DNA from: Streptomyces albipurpureus | GTDB lineage: Bacteria; Actinomycetota; Actinomycetes; Streptomycetales; Streptomycetaceae | NCBI RefSeq assembly: GCF_023701525.1 | Contig: NZ_JAMQAW010000002.1 | Location: 398,785-444,144, forward strand | Reading direction: 5' to 3' | DNA: 45,360 bases | Part shown: one piece after another, positions 40,740-45,360 of the stretch | Numbering within the stretch: position 1 is the first letter of the stretch | How the letters are laid out: each line of letters opens with the position of its first letter | Notes under the pieces: generated by a model | The model's input: the letters and a program-made list of their open reading frames with translations, nothing else | Told to the model about the DNA's origin: nothing | Databases searched by the model: none | Made by a program: the position numbers and the translations under genes

Positions 40740-42167
40740 TTGGACGCTCCTGTGTTCGATGAGGTGACACCCGCGAGCAACTGTGACTGCCCCGGTTGTG
40801 CCGACTGGCGGCGGACTCAATCACGCGGCCTACCAGTTCGTCTTGGGGGGAACCCGGCCGCGCACGGCGCCCGGCGGCACGCGATCGTTCTGGCGGCGAC
40901 GGCGAGCACCGTGTTCAGCGGTATGGAACTGACGGCGGTCGCAGCCGACCACCGCCCGCTCGGTCAGGGACAGGCGACCGGTGGAGCCGGAATGGCGGCG
41001 ACCGTCGGGGGCGCCGCCATGGCGGCTCCAGCGGTCGCCCCACTCGCCGCCCCGAACGACAACCCGCCCTCGCCCCAGGGTGTCACTGGCCCCCTCCACA
41101 ACATCGCCAGGGCATCGACGGCGACGTCGGCGCCGGCGTCGACGGGGTCGACGGGGTCGCGCACCACCACCCGCGCCGAGATCATGAACCGGGCCACGAA
41201 GTGGGTGAACGCCAAGATCCCGTACAGCATGTCGAAGTACTGGTCAGACGGGTATCGCCAGGACTGCTCGGGCTTTATCTCGATGGCCTGGGGCCTCGGC
41301 AGCAACCAGTGGACCGGGAGCCTGGCGAACTTCGGCGTCCGAATATCCAAGAACGAGCTGCAGCCCGGAGACATGCTCCTGTTCCACAACCCGGCGGACC
41401 CGGGGAAGGGGTCACACGTCACCATCTTCGGCGGCTGGGCCGACAACACCCGCCAGCGCTACATCGCCTACGAACAGGCTCCGCCGAAGACCCGCAAGCA
41501 AGTGACGCCCTACGCGTACTGGAACAACTCCAGCCGCTACATCCCCTACCGCTACAAGGGGCTGAAAGCCGGTGGTGGCTCCGGCCCCACAGCACCCGAA
41601 CCGGGCGGGACGGCGTTCCCCGGTGCTTCGGCGTTCGGCACCGGCGCCAACAACAAACACGTCACCAAGTTGGGGCAGATGCTCGTGGAGCGCGGCGGCT
41701 CCCGCTACTACCGCAGCGGTCCGGGGCCGCGTTGGGGTGAGGCGGACCGCTCGGCCACCCAGGCGTTCCAGAAGGCCCAGGGCTGGACGGGCTCGGCCGC
41801 TGATGGCATCCCCGGCCCGAAGACCTGGGAGTACCTGGTCAAAGGCACCGGCCGGGACATCCCCGGGACGGGTGGCGGCGGCTCGGGTCCCGGGAACCCG
41901 ACGGGCAACCCCGGTACACCCCCCACCTCCCAGACGTTCCCCGGAGCGGCGTACTTCCGTCCAGGACAGAGCAACCCCTACGTCGCCCTGCTCGGGAAGC
42001 AGCTCACCCGGAAGGGTTTCGGAAAGTACTACACCGAGGGTCCCGGGCCGCGTTGGAGCGAGAGCGACCGACGCAATGTCGAGGCGTTCCAGCGCGCGCA
42101 GGGCTGGCGCGGCAGCGCCGCCAACGGCTACCCGGGCCCTGAGACCTGGCGGCGACTGTTCTCATGA
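40740..42167 (+). CDS. NlpC/P60-like hydrolase with two C-terminal peptidoglycan-binding repeats
   Basis: The product is 475 aa from TTG 40740, chosen for GAGGGG six bases upstream. A Cys-rich head (SNCDCPGCADW, residues 14-24) is followed by a hydrophobic segment (HAIVLAATASTVFSGMEL). The hydrolase domain (about 145-285) has Cys176 in RQDCSGFISMAWGLG and His226 in GSHVTIFGGW. Two repeats, at about 300-375 and 400-475, share RSGPGPRWGEADR / EGPGPRWSESDR and AFQ(K/R)AQGW(T/R)GSAA. It likely cuts or remodels peptidoglycan at the membrane or wall. The conserved CDCPGC head before the membrane segment could bind a metal. It is coupled by ATGA to the SPFH gene. An upstream in-frame ATG (40611) is less likely. 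Confidence 0.85.
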   Translation: MDAPVFDEVTPASNCDCPGCADWRRTQSRGLPVRLGGNPAAHGARRHAIVLAATASTVFSGMELTAVAADHRPLGQGQATGGAGMAATVGGAAMAAPAVAPLAAPNDNPPSPQGVTGPLHNIARASTATSAPASTGSTGSRTTTRAEIMNRATKWVNAKIPYSMSKYWSDGYRQDCSGFISMAWGLGSNQWTGSLANFGVRISKNELQPGDMLLFHNPADPGKGSHVTIFGGWADNTRQRYIAYEQAPPKTRKQVTPYAYWNNSSRYIPYRYKGLKAGGGSGPTAPEPGGTAFPGASAFGTGANNKHVTKLGQMLVERGGSRYYRSGPGPRWGEADRSATQAFQKAQGWTGSAADGIPGPKTWEYLVKGTGRDIPGTGGGGSGPGNPTGNPGTPPTSQTFPGAAYFRPGQSNPYVALLGKQLTRKGFGKYYTEGPGPRWSESDRRNVEAFQRAQGWRGSAANGYPGPETWRRLFS

Positions 42168-43588
42168 CGGATGCGCAAATGAGCCCGGCCAACCCTCATT
42201 CGCCCGGGTCCCCCCAAGCCCCCCGCCCGCCGAACCCTCAGTCGGCGAAGCCCCCGAAGCCCGCTCTGCAACGGCGCCCCCTCGGCAAGGACGAGATCGG
42301 CTCCCGGTCCCAGCGGCTGATCCACAACGAGGCCACCACCCAGATCCCGGTGCACCTGCTGTTCCGCGAAGACTCCACCAGCACCTCCGTCCTGGCCGCG
42401 CCCACAGCCGTGAGCCGACGACGGGGCACCGCCGAGCAGCCTCGGACCCTCACCCCCGGGCCCTTTCCCCGCCCATCGGACACCGCGCGGTCCCATGACG
42501 GCCCCGATGCGCTCCGCTCGGGCACCCCCACCGGGTCCCCCGATCGACCGGGCGCCGGGCGGCCGGGAGCCACCGCGCCAGCCAAGCAGGGCGATTCGCG
42601 AACAGTTCCGGTCACCGATGCCGCACCCGTGGAGCGGCTGGCCCGAGCGCTGCCCGGGGCGGTCGGAGTCCTCGCCGGGTTCGCGGGACTCTCAGGCCAG
42701 GTGGTCGCGCTGTGGTGGGCCGGGGCACTGCCATCGGTCGCCGTCACACTGCTCGGGCTGCCCGAGTACGGGGACGAGGCAGGGGCCCTTGGCACCTGGC
42801 TCAACACGATCACCTTCGGTTCCGGCCCCACCCCCGCCGGGTCCGCGGCCCTCGGTGCCGGGCTCTGGGCAGTGCTCGCCCTGACCGGAACGCTCGCCAT
42901 CTTCGGGTTCGGAGGTCTCGCGAGGGGCCGGGTCGGCCAGGCCTGGGTGCTCACCCTCTTCGGCCGGTACCGGGGCTCCGTTCGGCGGACGGGTCTTATG
43001 TGGGTGAACCCTCTGCTGCTGCGCCGCCGGGTCGACATCCGGTTGCGGCACTGGCGCAATGAGGCGATGCCGGCGGTGGACGCGCATGGGGTCGCGTTGC
43101 GTGTGGTGGTACTGGTGGTGTGGCGCGTCCGCGATACGGCGAGAGCCACCCTGGCCGTCGAGGACCACCAGGAGTATCTGCGGGAGTGCGTGGAATCGGC
43201 GATGGCCCGGGTGCTGTCGCAACTGCCCACGGACGCCTTCCACGAGGACGCGCCCACCCTGCGCAACGCCGAGGCGGTCGGTGACGCGTTGACGAAGCGG
43301 ATCGCTCTGGACGCAAAGCCTGTTGGCCTTGAGGTGTTCTCCGCGCAGCCGATACGGATCGAGTACGCGCCGGAGGTCGCCGCGGCGATGCAACGACGGC
43401 GAGTCGCGGCGATCGACGCGCTGCACCGGGACTCGGTGCTCACCTCGGTTGTCGACTCCGTGGAGGAGACGGTGACCAGACTCACGGTTCGCGGGCTGGT
43501 CGAGTTGGACGACTACGAGCGCAAGGCCCTGGTCAAGGATCTGACCGTCGCCTTCTACACGGGTCGAGGGACTCCATCGCCCTCCTAG
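42164..43588 (+). CDS. SPFH/Band 7 (flotillin-like) membrane protein
   Basis: The product is 474 aa. A disordered Pro-rich N terminus (about 1-160) contains the block GSRSQRLIHNEATTQIPVHLLFRED. Two membrane segments lie at about 168-205 (AVGVLAGFAGLSGQVVALWW) and 225-250 (LWAVLALTGTLAIFGFGGL). The SPFH domain (about 255-440) has QAWVLTLFGRYRGSVRRTGLMWVNPLLLRRRVDIRLRHW, HGVALRVVVLVVWRVRDT and VGLEVFSAQPIRIEYAPEVAAAMQRRRVAAIDA. Flotillin-like proteins scaffold membrane microdomains and wall-synthesis complexes. The ATGA overlap (42164-42167) with the hydrolase suggests a fixed ratio and a joint complex. Confidence 0.88.
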   Translation: MTDAQMSPANPHSPGSPQAPRPPNPQSAKPPKPALQRRPLGKDEIGSRSQRLIHNEATTQIPVHLLFREDSTSTSVLAAPTAVSRRRGTAEQPRTLTPGPFPRPSDTARSHDGPDALRSGTPTGSPDRPGAGRPGATAPAKQGDSRTVPVTDAAPVERLARALPGAVGVLAGFAGLSGQVVALWWAGALPSVAVTLLGLPEYGDEAGALGTWLNTITFGSGPTPAGSAALGAGLWAVLALTGTLAIFGFGGLARGRVGQAWVLTLFGRYRGSVRRTGLMWVNPLLLRRRVDIRLRHWRNEAMPAVDAHGVALRVVVLVVWRVRDTARATLAVEDHQEYLRECVESAMARVLSQLPTDAFHEDAPTLRNAEAVGDALTKRIALDAKPVGLEVFSAQPIRIEYAPEVAAAMQRRRVAAIDALHRDSVLTSVVDSVEETVTRLTVRGLVELDDYERKALVKDLTVAFYTGRGTPSPS

Positions 43589-44715
43589 TCGGGGGCGTCA
43601 CCCCTTGGGGGTGTGGTTCTTCGGGTGCGACTGGCACCTGGTTGGTCGCGCTGTTCCCGCGCCGCTGACGGAGCGGTTGTTCCCCTGCCCAGCAGTGGCT
43701 GGTGGAGCGCTCCGTACCCGGGTACGGGCTGTCAGCGCGGGCTGTATTTCGTTGGGCGTAACTCCTGATCACGGAAGATGCATCGATGACCGGTGACAAC
43801 GCGACCGAGGCCAAGTCCATCCGGGTGATCTTGTGGCTACGGGAGAGAGCCTGGTGCGAGTTCCCCCCTCCGCTCCCCCGGCCCGTCAGCGAACGCGGCC
43901 ACCGCGGATGCGCCAGCCGCTTCGGCCGCACCACGAGCGGCATCGACTCGATCGGCTCGATCAACGGCGGCAGCGATCCGACGGGCGGTAGGACACCTCC
44001 CGAGGAAGCGCCCGGAGTCGAAGACCGGCCGACGGGTCACCCCCTTGACCGGCCTCCCCGCCGACAAGAGCCAGGACCGCCCGATCGGGCGCGGGGAAAC
44101 CGCCCGAGACACCACCACCTCTGCCGCCGACCGCCGCCCCTCACCACCCGCCGACACCCCCAGGTCAACCCAGCTCATGCCAGACCCAACTACCCCAGGG
44201 CTCTTTGCGAAGTTCAGCGAAGAGCCCTAGAAGCGGGCAACTATTGTCACTCTCCGTAACTACTTCGCACGAGTTCCGCTGTCACCCGGCTTGCCGCACA
44301 GGGTGGCGTTCCCGCGGCCGGCGATCCCCAGGAGTCGTCCCGGCCGCCACAGCTTCGGGCCGGGTAACCGTCCAACCGGCCCTGGTCCCCCTGTCGGACC
44401 TCCGGGAGTCAGACTGACCGAACAGCAGGTGCGGGCACCGCACTGATCCCGATCGCCACCAGCAGACCGCTACACCGGCATCGATCGACACCGTCACCAA
44501 GGACGGCCACGGGGTTCCCGCCAGACCACGGCGCGGCAGAGCACCTTGGCTCGGTGCAGTGCCAGCCACATGTCGCGCCAGCCACCAGGCGAATCGCCCC
44601 CAAAGAATTACAGAAAGTTATTGGTAAAAGTCGCGTCATAGTCGCGCGGCACCCTGCTCTCTCCATGTAAGGCCCGGGTTCCCGGGCCCGTACCAACAAG
44701 GGATTCGAGAACCCC
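43589..44715. other. 1.1-kb gap upstream of the SALP gene
   Basis: No confident gene. Features are a small hairpin CACCCC/GGGGTG (43599-43613), a perfect palindrome CCGTACCCGGGTACGG (43712-43727), and an 8-bp stem GGGCTCTT/AAGAGCCC (44198-44205 with 44220-44227) that resembles a terminator. An AT-rich stretch at 44595-44645 with GTCGCG repeated (AAGTCGCGTCATAGTCGCG) is probably the SALP promoter. A plus frame from 43786 contains SIRVILWLRER, faintly like the tail of IS5-type transposases, but it is too short to call. Confidence 0.4.
44671..44688 (+). promoter_or_regulatory. Hairpin in the SALP leader
   Basis: GGCCCGGG-TT-CCCGGGCC is a perfect palindrome 27 bp upstream of the SALP start, between a likely promoter and a weak ribosome site (AAGGGA). 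It may stabilise the leader or serve as an operator. Confidence 0.45.
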
Positions 44716-45216
44716 ATGCACGTCGTCGTACGCGAGCTGGAACTCAAAGTGGTGCTGTCGGCCGAGCTGAAAGTCCCAGTGCCCGCCCGGCTCACCTACC
44801 GCACGGACGACCCGTACGCCGTACATCTCACCTTCCACATCGGCACCGAGAACCTCCTGACGTGGGCCTTCTCCCGTGAGCTGCTCATTGAAGGCCTGCT
44901 CCAGCCCTGCGGAGACGGGGATGTGAGGATCTGGCCGAGCAGAGCCGACGGTCGGCGCGTGGTGCTGATAGCGCTCAGCACTCCCGACGGTGACGCACTG
45001 TTGGAGACGTCGGCCACTGTGGTGTCGATCTGGCTGGAAAGAACACTGCTGGCCGTTCCCGCGGGCACCGAGTACGCCGGGCTGAACCTTGACCTCAGTC
45101 TCGCCGAGCTTCTCGCGCCCCGTCCGACCGACGGCCTGTGGGCGCGGGGCCAGTCCCCTGCCGGCGGCAAGGAAGCGCCCAAGCCCTCAGATGACTCCCC
45201 GGACGGCGACGGCTGA
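44716..45216 (+). CDS. SsgA-like sporulation and cell division protein (SALP)
   Basis: The product is 166 aa. The SsgA fold is clear: LELKVVLSAELKVPVPARLTYRTDDPYAVHLTFHIGTENLLTWAFSRELLIEGLLQPCGDGDVRIWPSRADGRRVVLIALSTPDGDALLETSATVVSIWLERTLLAVPAGTE. This is followed by a polar tail of about 35 residues. SALPs are specific to morphologically complex actinomycetes; they position septa through FtsZ or tune peptidoglycan turnover and spore-wall maturation. The gene belongs to the same cell-envelope block as the hydrolase and SPFH genes but has its own promoter region. Which SALP subfamily it belongs to cannot be decided here; the tail is longer than in SsgB. Confidence 0.92.
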   Translation: MHVVVRELELKVVLSAELKVPVPARLTYRTDDPYAVHLTFHIGTENLLTWAFSRELLIEGLLQPCGDGDVRIWPSRADGRRVVLIALSTPDGDALLETSATVVSIWLERTLLAVPAGTEYAGLNLDLSLAELLAPRPTDGLWARGQSPAGGKEAPKPSDDSPDGDG

Positions 45217-45360
45217 CGACGATCCTCACGCACAGATGGACGGGCACGCACCGGTCCAGCCGGGCACACCAGGGCATGGGCGGCGTGAGCGGAATCGGTA
45301 TCCGGCGTCGGCCGGAACGGCACTCGGTTCGACAGGGATGAGTGCCCACCCGGCCGGGTG
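45217..45360. other. Right-edge non-coding segment
   Basis: Only the 3' flank of the SALP gene is present. No start of a further gene or hairpin was recognised. Confidence 0.4.

Noticed and set aside
43786..44259. Possible transposase tail (SIRVILWLRER)
   Set aside because: The resemblance covers about ten residues, no DDE motif or terminal repeats were seen, and the rest of the frame is Arg/Pro-rich.
44671..44688. tRNA T-arm-like GGGTTCCCGGGCC
   Set aside because: No acceptor, D or anticodon stems surround it; it is a simple palindrome in the SALP leader.
1..45360. CRISPR arrays, tRNA/rRNA genes, integrases and attachment sites
   Set aside because: No regularly spaced repeats with unique spacers, no cloverleaf sequences and no recombinase motifs were found on either strand.

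Overview
The window is high-GC actinobacterial DNA and almost certainly Streptomyces. The grounds are strong third-position GC, GTG/TTG starts behind AGGAGG-type ribosome sites, an SsgA-like sporulation protein (SALP), a multi-sensor SpoIIE/PP2C phosphatase, and a cell-wall surface protein ending in an LAXTG-type sortase signal. The dense mix of catabolic, regulatory and secreted genes with long non-coding gaps suggests accessory or chromosome-arm DNA. No tRNA, rRNA, CRISPR array, integrase or intact transposase was found.

Left part (201-7692). A seven-gene minus-strand operon runs from 6647 to 201. It encodes an amidohydrolase, a fumarylacetoacetase-family hydrolase, a gentisate-dioxygenase-like bicupin, a SnoaL-like protein, a YCII protein, a 3-hydroxyisobutyrate-dehydrogenase-family enzyme and an extradiol-dioxygenase-like VOC protein. 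A divergent IclR regulator faces it, and palindromes built on TGTTC/GAACA lie between them. This looks like a ring-cleavage pathway for an aminated or otherwise substituted aromatic or N-heterocyclic compound. The true substrate is unknown.

7963-12912. An Lrp/AsnC regulator is divergent from a homodimeric AceE/MdeB-type 2-oxoacid dehydrogenase E1. It is followed by a secreted lipase with a large inverted repeat over its leader and ribosome site, and a TetR regulator.

13070-25549. A class A penicillin-binding protein with an altered SxN motif, a secreted amidase and a lipoprotein come first. Next are a class I glutamine amidotransferase and a PNPOx-family oxidase. DUF1801 and VOC genes follow, divergent from each other and both preceded by the same 21-bp promoter element. 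A GAF-PAS-GAF-PP2C phosphatase closes this part.

25717-33142. A VOC-GntR pair is divergent from an E1 alpha/beta fusion and an E2 of a branched-chain/acetoin-type 2-oxoacid dehydrogenase, with no E3 in the window. Next are two adjacent minus-strand genes that each carry a one-base frameshift in a C run (an acyltransferase-3 fragment and a 13-residue-repeat protein). A sugar-1-phosphate nucleotidyltransferase lies upstream of them.

33143-45360. This is a cell-surface block: a 1924-residue secreted protein with LxKT-type beta-sandwich repeats and an LANTG anchor, an NlpC/P60-like hydrolase with two peptidoglycan-binding repeats, translationally coupled to a membrane SPFH protein, and a SALP. 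A CTGAC-N5-ATCA motif upstream of both the adhesin and the hydrolase suggests shared control of cell-envelope genes.
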